From Cytophagales bacterium (lineage in GTDB: Bacteria; Bacteroidota; Bacteroidia; Cytophagales; Cytophagaceae): a stretch of DNA of 11,627 nucleotides. The DNA is taken from NCBI GenBank assembly GCA_025360235.1, contig JANYCO010000184.1, positions 1-11,627 of the forward strand, given 5' to 3'. Positions 1-6,936 of this stretch are shown one piece after another. Each line of letters begins with the position of its first letter. The first letter of the stretch is position 1. The notes beneath the pieces are model-generated. The model had not been told where the DNA came from and ran no database searches. It was given only the letters and a program-made list of their open reading frames with translations. A program made the position numbers and the translations under genes.

Positions 1-29
1 TGGATATATTAAAATAGGTAATCTTTGCA

Positions 30-263
30 CTATTCATTAATATGATTTTTAATATCATTGATTTCCATGACTAGTCTATCACAGATTTCAATAAGATCTG
101 ATTGAAGTTTTGTAAACTCAGGTGTAATTGTAGCAGGTTTGCTAACTACCACATGAGGTGCAATTTGTTGAAACGCTTGAGAATCAAGTTCAATATCAAC
201 AAGTAATTTTCTTTTTAGTTTTAATCTTTCTAGAGTAGTATTAATGTTTTGTTCTGTAGTCAT
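30..263 (-). CDS. Small helical protein downstream of the long fibre
   Basis: This protein has 77 residues and is of unrecognised family. Residues about 3-32 and 48-77 look helical, with hydrophobic residues at coiled-coil-like spacing. They are separated by a proline-containing linker (35-48, with IAP, KPATITPEF), which suggests a helical hairpin. It is Lys/Glu/Asp-rich and has one Cys (61) and no signal peptide or membrane segment. The ATG has a moderate ribosome site, AAGAG, about eight bases upstream; the stop is TAG. It begins 58 bases after the stop of the long fibre, so it is probably in the same transcript. Its placement after a fibre gene resembles that of fibre-assembly chaperones in other phages, but no sequence match supports that, so the function is open. 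It is not obviously homologous to the 75-residue coiled-coil protein. Confidence 0.65.
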   Translation of the reverse strand: MTTEQNINTTLERLKLKRKLLVDIELDSQAFQQIAPHVVVSKPATITPEFTKLQSDLIEICDRLVMEINDIKNHINE

Positions 264-321
264 AATTATATCTCTTAATTGTTGTTAGCATTAATATATT
301 TAATAATCCTTTAGTATTATT
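264..321. other. Short spacer between long fibre and 77-residue gene
   Basis: The spacer is 58 bases and AT-rich. On the minus strand it holds the AAGAG ribosome site near its end. No hairpin followed by a T-run is visible, so read-through into the small gene is likely. Confidence 0.4.
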
Positions 322-3300
322 TCAAGTAGTTGTCACAAGCATTGATAAAATAAGTCCTGTCACACTTCTCCCAGATGTAGGGTGAGTACACCAAATTTCT
401 ACATAATCCCCTATTGCAAAGTTACCTTTATATGTACCTGTAAAACAGGAATCATAAATAGCCGAAATTAATCCAGTATTACAAGCTACTCTACCGCTAA
501 TTATTGAAGAATCTACAGCAGTGTTATTTATATATAATTTAAATTGAATAGCATCATTTACATTACCATTGTGGGTACCACTTACAGTATATACTATTGT
601 TGCATTAGTACTATAACTTCCAGTGTATGTTATTCGATTAGAAGCAATTGTAAATCCTACACTATCATTTGTTAAAGTTCCAGCTGCTGCAACTTTAACA
701 AAATTACCACCTGTAGATATAAGAGTTGCAGTAGCATTACCTCGAATATTCATAAAAGCGGAAGGTCTAGTTCCATAAATAAGACCATTCTGATCAATCC
801 TAAATCTTGGATTATTAGTGATCCTGTCAAGTATTGAGAATACACCTGTGTTTTCTGATCTTAATTCCCAATTTTTACCGTTAGAATTACTACATTGTAT
901 CTCAATCTTAGCTGCATTACTGCTACTTGTAACCCTAATACAAGAATCTTCAGAAACTACATTCTGCACACCTCCTTTTATAAAAAGATTAGCTAAAATA
1001 TTAGGATCAGTACTACCAATTAAAACAGGAGTAGGATGATAAAATAAATAACCAGCGTTTAAACTAGAAGTTCTGTAAAAATTAAATACATTCTGAGTTG
1101 CAGTACCTGGAGCTGGATCAACATTTTGATAAATATCTAATGACAAGCTAGGTGATAATGTTGGCGATGCAAATGAAGTATTTGTTGTTACAGTCATCTT
1201 TGCACCCTGAATACCATTTACCATGGTACCACCGTTATTAATAGGTGTTACATTCTGTTGTAAATTTAAAAATGTTATACCATTAGAATAATTATTGGCA
1301 TTATTATATATGGTTAGATTGGTCAAATTGTTATTATATAATAGAGTTTGAGTAGCCCCACTAACAAGTATGTTATTAGCTAACAACGTATCAACTGAAC
1401 TAGTTCCAGTTCCACTAACTGCCCCAGTTATAATAGTAACTTTAGCTGCAACAGCAGCAGTTAGATCATTTCTATTAACCGCATCAGTAGGTAGAATACC
1501 AGATGCTAGATTAATAATTTTATTCCCACCCATGCTAACTACAGCTCCAGCAGGTTGGAACTCATCAATTCTATTAACAAGCACTGCAACTGTGCCAGAA
1601 GTTGGAAGATTTAAGACAGTAGTTGCCCCAAATAAATTAAAATTTATTGTACCACCACCAACTCTGGTAGTTTGCAAGAATCCAGCAAGGGTAATAGTAT
1701 TGGCATTATTATTGGAAACCCCTGTGCCACCATATTGAGGTGCAATAACATTACCAGTCCAAGTGCTTCCAGGGCCAGTTCCGCTAGAAGGTGCAGCCCA
1801 AGTTCCGTCTCCTCTTAAAAATGTTGTATTATTAGCTGGATAACCTGTGAGTTTAGATGGCGCAACATTTGCAACAGTGGTCGCAATCGTTGAACCTAAC
1901 GTTCCACTTCCTGTAACATCTCCGCCTAAAGTCACAGTACCAGCAGGTATAGCAGCAATGGCCGAGGTTAAGTCACCCCTATTAACACCATCAGTAGGGT
2001 TAGTACCACTAGCAACGTTAATAAGTTTTTGACTACCAATACTTAAATTAGCTGTCGGGGACGCAAATTGATCTAACCTATTTGAAACAGTAGCAACTGT
2101 GCCCGTCGTCGGTAGTGTCAATGAAGTTGTGCCTGATAAATTCCATGTTAGAGAACCACCAATAGTACGTAAGAATCCCCCAAGATTTATTGTACTAGTG
2201 TCAGTATTGTTTACTCCCGTTCCCCCTTGAGAAGGAAACAATATACCAGTTATCTTACTTGCAGCTAAACTTGCGATTGTAGTTACAATGCTTGAACCAA
2301 CTAATCCAGATCCTGTTACTGCACCTGATAAACTAACAGTACCAGTAGGTATAGCTGCGATAGCTGATGTTAAATCGCCTCTATTAACACCATCTGTTGG
2401 ATTTGTGCCACTAGCGACATTGATAAGTTTTTGAGTACCAATACTCAAAGATGTGTTAGGAGCAGCAAATTGATCTAATCTAAATGCAGCTACAGCAGCA
2501 TTAAAGTTAGTAATCTGAGATGTAGTAATCGGAGTAAGTGTTGTAGATATTGTACCACTACCACTTCCCGTAACAGCACCTGTTAATGTAATACTTGATC
2601 CACCAACAACACTAAGTACATAAGCTTTTGTAGCCGCATCGCTATTTGCAACAGGATCTGCTAGATTTGTCAGTCTATGGTTACTAAAACTTAAATCAGT
2701 TGTTGGAGCTACAAATTGATCAAGGCTGTTTAAAAGAGTAGCAACTGTACCAAGTGTAGGGAATGTTATGTTTGTGCTAGTGCCTTGTAAGTTTATCTGT
2801 AGGTTTCCTACACCGCCTCCTATTTTAGAAATAGATAGGTCACCACCTATAGTTACATTCTTAGTATCAAGCGTACCTCTAACAATAAAATTACCATCAG
2901 TTTCAAATGTACCATTGGTAATAAAAGTATCTCCTATAAATAATAAACCCTGAGTCTGAATCTTTCCCCCAAGAGTAATGGTATTAGCATTATTATTAAC
3001 AACACCAGTTCCCCCAAAAGAAGGAGCAACTAATCCCTGACCCCCGCTAACTGCTGCGAGTACATAATCTTTATTTGCTGCGTCAGTTCCATCTACAGGA
3101 GTTGCTAAACTAACAATTCTATTGTTTCCAAAGCTAACGTTAGCTGTAGGTATTGCAAATTGATCAAGGCTATTTAAAATAGTAGCAACTGTACCAGCTA
3201 AAGGAAGGGTTAAAATCGTATCTCCTTGTAAATTAAGTTGTAAATTTGCTCTAGTTGTATCAATCCTAGATATTTTAAGGTCACCTTGTACATTAACCGC

Positions 3301-4518
3301 ACCACTATCATAAACACCTCTTACTATTAGGTCAGCTTGGGTTTCGAATAAACCATTAGTCCTAAAATCTTTAGTAGTAAGAAAGACACCTCGAGTTTCA
3401 AAACTTCCAGCAGTCTGAAAAGTAGTATTTGTCTCAAAAACACCACCAATAGTCATAGTGTTGCTATTACTATTGATAACCCCAGTACCACCATATTGAG
3501 GTTGTATAACATTACCTGTCCATGTATTACCGGGACCTGTTCCACCTGCACTGGTCCATGTACCATCTCCCCTTAAAAAAGTAGTTGTATTATTGGGAAA
3601 TCCTATAATTTTAGATGCTGCCACGCTAGCTATGGTTGTTACAATATTACCAGTAGTTAAAGTACCACTACCTGTAACATTGCCAGTTAAACTAATTGAT
3701 CTACTGTTAAGAAAGTTTTGATTTACAGCATCTGTTCCAAGTGTAGGGTTAGCAAGATTAGTTATTTTCTGACTATTCAAGTTAAGACTAACATTTGGAG
3801 AAGCAAATTGATCTAATCTATTCTGCAAAGCAGCTAATGTTCCTGAAATAGGTAAATTTAAAACAGTATTACCAACAAGACGAAAATCTAAATTATAGTT
3901 GTTAGTTCCATTTAAATCGGAAGTGCTAAAACCACCATTAATAATAAAACTACTGCTAGTAAAAAAGACTCCTTGTGTTTTAAATTGAGTTGATATATCA
4001 ACAGGTCCGCCAACCTTAATAGTATTTGCATTATTATTCACAATACCAGTTCCACCTAAAGAAGGAAGAATAAGACCACCACCTCCACCGCCATGATCAG
4101 AAACATATTGTTGAAGATAAGCTACATTAACCAAGTCATTGGGGCTATTTGGATCAGGATTAGAACTATTTACGACTTTATTGCCATTTAGGTCAATATC
4201 GGCATCTACAAATTGAACACTATTAGACGTAAATTTAATTAAATCATTCACAGTATTATTTATAAAACTCTGTAGATAAAGCTCACCTAAATTACTAAGT
4301 GTATTTGTTTGATGATTAAATCTAAATCCTGAGGAACTACTATTCTTAAATCCCAATAAGGTTTCAGTAATATTACCAATAACTGGAGCACGTGCATTAT
4401 TAAGTAAAAGACCCCCAAGAGGCAAAGGTAAAGCCTGAGTACCAAAATCAAATGAAATAGTATCACTATCTACCTTAATACTATTAGCTAATGCTTGTAT
4501 AACTATTCCCGATGCCAC
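322..4518 (-). CDS. Long repetitive phage tail-fibre protein, 1398 residues
   Basis: Residues 1-142 are the head module shared with the 670-residue fibre, followed by a six-glycine hinge (143-148). Residues 150-1020 form a modular shaft. Five GGTG linkers (starting about 150, 339, 498, 761 and 926) run into six-residue beta repeats. Six LDQF-type units (222-271, 438-486, 586-634, 680-716, 802-850, 971-1019) follow, and two FLRGDGTW elements lie at 314-321 and 900-907. Residues about 1028-1110 are an LTGxVxGTG-like module. Residues 1178-1250 match the 943-residue fibre (FSILDRITNNPRFRIDQNG). Residues about 1255-1398 are a beta-rich C-terminal domain, beginning NIRGNATATLIS and containing DYVEIWC, that resembles C1q/TNF-like fibre tips (inference). 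All five Cys lie after residue 1190. The start is GTG with a strong ribosome site. Role: a homotrimeric, host-recognising fibre (family inference). The repeats rule out neither length variation nor misassembly. Confidence 0.87.
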   Translation of the reverse strand: MASGIVIQALANSIKVDSDTISFDFGTQALPLPLGGLLLNNARAPVIGNITETLLGFKNSSSSGFRFNHQTNTLSNLGELYLQSFINNTVNDLIKFTSNSVQFVDADIDLNGNKVVNSSNPDPNSPNDLVNVAYLQQYVSDHGGGGGGLILPSLGGTGIVNNNANTIKVGGPVDISTQFKTQGVFFTSSSFIINGGFSTSDLNGTNNYNLDFRLVGNTVLNLPISGTLAALQNRLDQFASPNVSLNLNSQKITNLANPTLGTDAVNQNFLNSRSISLTGNVTGSGTLTTGNIVTTIASVAASKIIGFPNNTTTFLRGDGTWTSAGGTGPGNTWTGNVIQPQYGGTGVINSNSNTMTIGGVFETNTTFQTAGSFETRGVFLTTKDFRTNGLFETQADLIVRGVYDSGAVNVQGDLKISRIDTTRANLQLNLQGDTILTLPLAGTVATILNSLDQFAIPTANVSFGNNRIVSLATPVDGTDAANKDYVLAAVSGGQGLVAPSFGGTGVVNNNANTITLGGKIQTQGLLFIGDTFITNGTFETDGNFIVRGTLDTKNVTIGGDLSISKIGGGVGNLQINLQGTSTNITFPTLGTVATLLNSLDQFVAPTTDLSFSNHRLTNLADPVANSDAATKAYVLSVVGGSSITLTGAVTGSGSGTISTTLTPITTSQITNFNAAVAAFRLDQFAAPNTSLSIGTQKLINVASGTNPTDGVNRGDLTSAIAAIPTGTVSLSGAVTGSGLVGSSIVTTIASLAASKITGILFPSQGGTGVNNTDTSTINLGGFLRTIGGSLTWNLSGTTSLTLPTTGTVATVSNRLDQFASPTANLSIGSQKLINVASGTNPTDGVNRGDLTSAIAAIPAGTVTLGGDVTGSGTLGSTIATTVANVAPSKLTGYPANNTTFLRGDGTWAAPSSGTGPGSTWTGNVIAPQYGGTGVSNNNANTITLAGFLQTTRVGGGTINFNLFGATTVLNLPTSGTVAVLVNRIDEFQPAGAVVSMGGNKIINLASGILPTDAVNRNDLTAAVAAKVTIITGAVSGTGTSSVDTLLANNILVSGATQTLLYNNNLTNLTIYNNANNYSNGITFLNLQQNVTPINNGGTMVNGIQGAKMTVTTNTSFASPTLSPSLSLDIYQNVDPAPGTATQNVFNFYRTSSLNAGYLFYHPTPVLIGSTDPNILANLFIKGGVQNVVSEDSCIRVTSSSNAAKIEIQCSNSNGKNWELRSENTGVFSILDRITNNPRFRIDQNGLIYGTRPSAFMNIRGNATATLISTGGNFVKVAAAGTLTNDSVGFTIASNRITYTGSYSTNATIVYTVSGTHNGNVNDAIQFKLYINNTAVDSSIISGRVACNTGLISAIYDSCFTGTYKGNFAIGDYVEIWCTHPTSGRSVTGLILSMLVTTT
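1945..2028 (-). repeat. 28-codon block with identical protein but diverged codons (copy 1)
   Basis: It encodes residues 831-858 of the long fibre (starting KLINVASGTNPTDG, ending SAIAAIP). It is identical in protein to 2347-2430, but 16 of 28 codons differ, each by a single third-position change. Confidence 0.85.
2347..2430 (-). repeat. 28-codon block with identical protein but diverged codons (copy 2)
   Basis: It encodes residues 697-724 of the long fibre, partner of 1945-2028. The protein is unchanged across all 28 residues despite 16 base differences in 84, which indicates selection on the protein repeat. Confidence 0.85.
2821..2982 (-). repeat. Second tract of six-residue beta repeats
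   Basis: Residues 513-566 of the long fibre divide into nine hexads in the same phase: TITLGG, KIQTQG, LLFIGD, TFITNG, TFETDG, NFIVRG, TLDTKN, VTIGGD, LSISKI. The last units closely match the end of the 3280-3459 tract (DLIVRG..., VNVQGD, LKISRI), showing duplication of a larger block. Confidence 0.72.
3280..3459 (-). repeat. Ten tandem six-residue beta repeats (x-F-x-T-x-G type)
   Basis: Residues 354-413 of the long fibre divide without gaps into ten hexads: TMTIGG, VFETNT, TFQTAG, SFETRG, VFLTTK, DFRTNG, LFETQA, DLIVRG, VYDSGA, VNVQGD. Position 2 is mostly hydrophobic, position 4 is mostly Thr or an aliphatic residue, and position 6 is often Gly. Alternating in-out residues with a Gly turn suit a triple-stranded beta shaft. 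Confidence 0.75.
3886..3945 (-). repeat. Near-identical 60-base segment shared with the 670-residue fibre (copy 1)
   Basis: It encodes residues 192-211 of the long fibre, IINGGFSTSDLNGTNNYNLD. Compared base by base with 5308-5367 it differs at five of 60 positions, all synonymous. Confidence 0.88.
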
Positions 4519-4525
4519 TATTCAA

Positions 4526-4531
4526 CTCCTT
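4526..4531 (-). promoter_or_regulatory. Strong ribosome binding site AAGGAG deciding a GTG start
   Basis: The minus strand reads AAGGAG, then seven bases, then GTG at 4518-4516. Together with the match to the ATG-started N-terminus of the 670-residue paralogue (both MASGI), it fixes the GTG as the start. Confidence 0.85.
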
Positions 4532-4542
4532 GTATTAATTTA

Positions 4543-4550
4543 AATTTATA
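4543..4550 (-). promoter_or_regulatory. Possible late-type promoter box TATAAATT
   Basis: The minus strand reads TATAAATT, one base from the TATAAATA box of T4-type late promoters. It lies 24 bases before the GTG start of the 1398-residue fibre, in the only sizeable gap. No clear -35 box was found at standard spacing. In DNA this AT-rich such a match arises easily by chance, so this is a weak candidate. Confidence 0.2.
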
Positions 4551-4644
4551 AGTTACATCTATCATCAATTAGTTTCAAGCTTACAATAGTAGTTGCAAAT
4601 GTTTTATTAATAATTTTATTTTCTTTTTTATAATTATTTACATT

Positions 4645-6657
4645 TTAACATCTAACAGCTTTTAATTTTAAAGTTTGTACAGTGAATGTCGCTGTATCCC
4701 CCAGTCCTAGGACCCAAACTTCTAAATAAGAACCAGAAGCAAACGACGCAATACCTTCCCCAAAAAACGTACGAGTTCCAATGTTTGTACCATCAATATT
4801 CATTGCGCCTTGATCCATCGATACATCACTAAAACCATTTTGAAATTGTCCATTTGCATAGATAATCGTTTGAAATTGTGTTGAAGGAGGTGCGTTATGA
4901 GTAGCTGTCAATTCATATGATACCAAAAGCCTTGTAATAGAAGAACCAGTAAAGGTTATCCTATTATTAGTTGAAACAATAAAACTACCACCATTAAAAG
5001 TAGTAATTGTTCCACCAGTTAATATTTTTTGACGGTTATCAACAAGTGTAACTTGAGTCCCAATACTATTATTGCACATAGAAAATAATCCCACAGCTAG
5101 ATTTGGAATAGCACCACTAAAAGCAGAATCTACATATGTTTTGTTTGCAGCATCTGTACCTGCTGTAGGAGTCGCTACATTAATAACTCTTTGGTTACCC
5201 ATACTAACGACTGTTGTAGGAGCAGTAAATTGATCAAGCCTATTCTGTAATGTAGCTACAACCCCAAAGTTAGGTAGAGTTAAACTACTATTTCCCACTA
5301 AACGTAAATCTAAATTATAATTATTAGTTCCATTTAAATCAGATGTACTAAAACCACCATTAATAATAACACTACCTTGAGCAAAGAATACAGCTTGAGT
5401 GGTAAACTCATCCCCAATATTTACAACCCCACCAGTGGTTATAGTATTAGCATTATTATTTGAAACCCCTGTACCACCGTAAATTGGAGCAACTAAATTA
5501 CCATTTGATAAAGCAAAACTATCGGCAGTAAAACCGCCAGCAACTGTCACACTTCCACTAGCGGTAATATCTTTAAATGTTGCCAGTGACGAAGAATTTA
5601 ATCTAGGTATTTGACTAAAAATAACCTGGTTTTCTACAATAAGTTGATCTTCAACTGTTAAGTTTGTAATTATAGCACTAAATAATGTCAAATTACCATC
5701 TAAGCTAGCTAAATGACCGACATTCAATTTATCAATGAAGCTAACAGTGGAGCCATTTCCTTGCACATTAATATTAAAAAAATTACATGCACCAGTTGCA
5801 TCTATTTCTTTAGTATAAAGATTATTAGAAATCCTAAGATCCCCATTAAATCTTGATTCATAACCTAAAAACGAACCTTGGTAAGTAAAAGTTAATATTT
5901 CTGTTGGCTGAGCTGGAACTGCTTGAGGGACATTAAATACAACATCAGGAAAACTATTACTAACTGAAGTAGTTAAGAGTTGTATATCAAATGATTTATC
6001 ATAAGTATTATTAAATTTAACTCCCATAACAGCTGTTTGACCTGAACCAGGGGTTATAGTATTACTAAAAACCATAGTGCTTTCCAAAGTACTAAAGCCA
6101 AAAAGCTGCTCACCATCTGTAATAGCTACAGCTGGATTTAGGCTAGTTGCAATACTAGTACCAGATCTAGTGCCGACTATTGCTCCGGTTAAAGTGTCTA
6201 CTCCACCGCTTCCTCCGTGGTCAGCAACATATTGTTGCAAGTAAGAAACATTGACTAAATCACCAGGACTATTTGGATCAGGATTGGCTCCATTTACAAT
6301 TTTATTGCCATTTAAATCTAAATCTAAATCAATAAATTGTAATACATTTGTGTTATTTGTATTACTAGTAAATAGCATCAAATCATTAATTTGATTACCA
6401 AAGAAGCTTTGTAATTTAAATCTACCAATATCCTCACCTAAAAAGGTAGTATGGTTCCATCTATAACCACCTAAAGCATTGTTAGCAATAGAGTTAATAG
6501 TTTCAGTTGGGATTCCAGTGACAGGCACCCTGGCATTTTTAATACCTAAACCACCTAACGCCAATGGTACAGATTGCGTTCCAAAGGTAATATTAATGAT
6601 ATCGCTATCTGCTTCTAATTCATTTGCTATCTTTTGCAGCGTAATTCCTGATGCCAT
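4645..6657 (-). CDS. Phage tail-fibre protein, 670 residues
   Basis: Residues 1-148 form the head module, closely similar to the start of the 1398-residue fibre. Both open with MASGI, share FGTQ...LGG...NAR.PV and TSN, and end with DLDLNGNKIVN...NPDPNSP.DLVNV.YLQQYV.DHGG. A GGSGG hinge follows. Residues 154-232 are an LTGxVxGT-type module. Residues about 300-385 are beta-rich with a period near six (LTVEDQ, LIVENQ), which suggests a beta-helical or prism shaft (inference). Residues 389-410 are the GGTG linker, 411-440 six-residue repeats, and 461-509 one LDQF...TDAANKTYV unit. Residues from about 523 to 670 form a beta-rich C-terminal domain that may be a receptor-binding tip. There are only three Cys (291, 528, 670), one of them the last residue. 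The ATG matches the paralogue's start; the ribosome site (AGGG, four bases away) is weak. The protein is most likely a trimeric fibre. Confidence 0.85.
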   Translation of the reverse strand: MASGITLQKIANELEADSDIINITFGTQSVPLALGGLGIKNARVPVTGIPTETINSIANNALGGYRWNHTTFLGEDIGRFKLQSFFGNQINDLMLFTSNTNNTNVLQFIDLDLDLNGNKIVNGANPDPNSPGDLVNVSYLQQYVADHGGSGGVDTLTGAIVGTRSGTSIATSLNPAVAITDGEQLFGFSTLESTMVFSNTITPGSGQTAVMGVKFNNTYDKSFDIQLLTTSVSNSFPDVVFNVPQAVPAQPTEILTFTYQGSFLGYESRFNGDLRISNNLYTKEIDATGACNFFNINVQGNGSTVSFIDKLNVGHLASLDGNLTLFSAIITNLTVEDQLIVENQVIFSQIPRLNSSSLATFKDITASGSVTVAGGFTADSFALSNGNLVAPIYGGTGVSNNNANTITTGGVVNIGDEFTTQAVFFAQGSVIINGGFSTSDLNGTNNYNLDLRLVGNSSLTLPNFGVVATLQNRLDQFTAPTTVVSMGNQRVINVATPTAGTDAANKTYVDSAFSGAIPNLAVGLFSMCNNSIGTQVTLVDNRQKILTGGTITTFNGGSFIVSTNNRITFTGSSITRLLVSYELTATHNAPPSTQFQTIIYANGQFQNGFSDVSMDQGAMNIDGTNIGTRTFFGEGIASFASGSYLEVWVLGLGDTATFTVQTLKLKAVRC
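5308..5367 (-). repeat. Near-identical 60-base segment shared with the 1398-residue fibre (copy 2)
   Basis: It encodes residues 431-450 of the 670-residue fibre, the same 20 amino acids as 3886-3945. It sits in the same context, between the hexad repeats and the LP...LDQF unit, so a larger block is homologous and this is its best-kept core. Confidence 0.88.
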
Positions 6658-6681
6658 TTTGCCCTATGTTTTTATTGTTTC

Positions 6682-6909
6682 TTATTGAGATAGAATTGTA
6701 ATAGTCTCATCTATTTTTATATTATTAGCTTGTAAATTAGTTATATCAGTTTGAGACTGAACTTTTTGAGATTCATATTCAGTAATATTTGCTTGAACTA
6801 AAATAATTTGCTCATCTATAGTAGTTATAGTCTGATTTATATCACCAATTTTTGCATTATTTGCTGTTTTAATATTATTTTGATAATCAATTAAGTCTTG
6901 ATTAGCCAT
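6682..6909 (-). CDS. Small coiled-coil protein between two fibre genes
   Basis: This protein has 75 residues and I do not recognise a family. From about residue 6 to 73 it is almost continuously helix-compatible, with hydrophobic residues (Ile, Leu, Val) spaced three and four apart and many Gln, Asn, Asp and Glu. This is typical of a parallel coiled coil. There is no Cys, no Trp, no Pro, no membrane segment and no signal peptide. The ATG has an excellent AAGGAG seven bases upstream, the strongest site in this half of the cluster, so the gene is real and probably well expressed. It starts 27 bases after the 943-residue fibre stop, and the 670-residue fibre begins 24 bases after its own stop. 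Position suggests a fibre-assembly chaperone, a linker or a small structural oligomer. This is inference from neighbourhood only; small dedicated chaperones are known for several phage fibres. Confidence 0.75.
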   Translation of the reverse strand: MANQDLIDYQNNIKTANNAKIGDINQTITTIDEQIILVQANITEYESQKVQSQTDITNLQANNIKIDETITILSQ

Positions 6910-6916
6910 TTGTTTT

Positions 6917-6922
6917 CTCCTT
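6917..6922 (-). promoter_or_regulatory. Strong ribosome binding site AAGGAG
   Basis: The minus strand reads AAGGAG seven bases before the ATG of the 75-residue gene. It lies in the 27-base spacer (6910-6936) and is the main reason to accept this short gene as real. Confidence 0.8.
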
Positions 6923-6936
6923 TTTCTTAATAAAAT

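Larger units (their letters stand above)
1462..3855 (-). repeat. Six-copy LDQF/TDA repeat array in the long fibre
   Basis: Units of about 50 residues have the form LPxxGTvAtxxNxLDQFaxP...SxxxxKixNlAxP..gTDAxNxxxL. They lie at 3706-3855, 3061-3207, 2617-2763, 2371-2481 (lacking the LPxxGT start), 1969-2115 and 1462-1608, with one more copy in the 670-residue fibre at 5131-5277. The 'KITNLAxPxxxTDAANKxYV' part is a familiar phage tail-fibre repeat. Copies are divergent in DNA, so this is an old array. Confidence 0.85.
4519..4644. other. Largest intergenic gap, AT-rich, between two fibre genes
   Basis: This 126-base gap is the only one in the window over 60 bases. No open frame of note and no G/C-rich hairpin with a T-run is seen, so a classical terminator is not supported. 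There is a purely A/T inverted repeat (AATAATT at 4609-4615 and 4632-4638, 16-base loop), which would be a very weak stem. Toward the downstream gene the minus strand holds a TATAAATT box and then AAGGAG. The gap may separate two transcription units. Confidence 0.5.

Noticed and set aside
818..1039. Plus-strand open frame of 73 codons in the long fibre's C-terminal region
   Set aside because: It is antisense to a domain shared with another fibre and has no ribosome site, so it is treated as chance.
1370..1738. Plus-strand open frame of 122 codons inside the long fibre gene
   Set aside because: It lies fully antisense to the repeat array, has no ribosome site or recognisable protein features, and its Pro/Val/Ala-rich product is what reversed Gly/Thr/Asn repeat codons would give.
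1462..3855. CRISPR-like or non-coding tandem repeat array
   Set aside because: The repeats are in frame, of unequal length and protein-conserved with synonymous changes, so they are coding repeats.
4609..4638. Intrinsic terminator after the 670-residue fibre
   Set aside because: The stem is seven A/T pairs with a 16-base loop and no following T-run on the minus strand, too weak to call.
4645..5091. Diversity-generating retroelement acting on a fibre tip
   Set aside because: No reverse transcriptase, no template repeat and no C-type lectin-like variable domain are visible in the window.
6479..6688. Plus-strand open frames at 6479-6688, 7540-7734, 1847-2032 and 2768-2953
   Set aside because: All are short, antisense to well-supported fibre genes, and lack ribosome sites.
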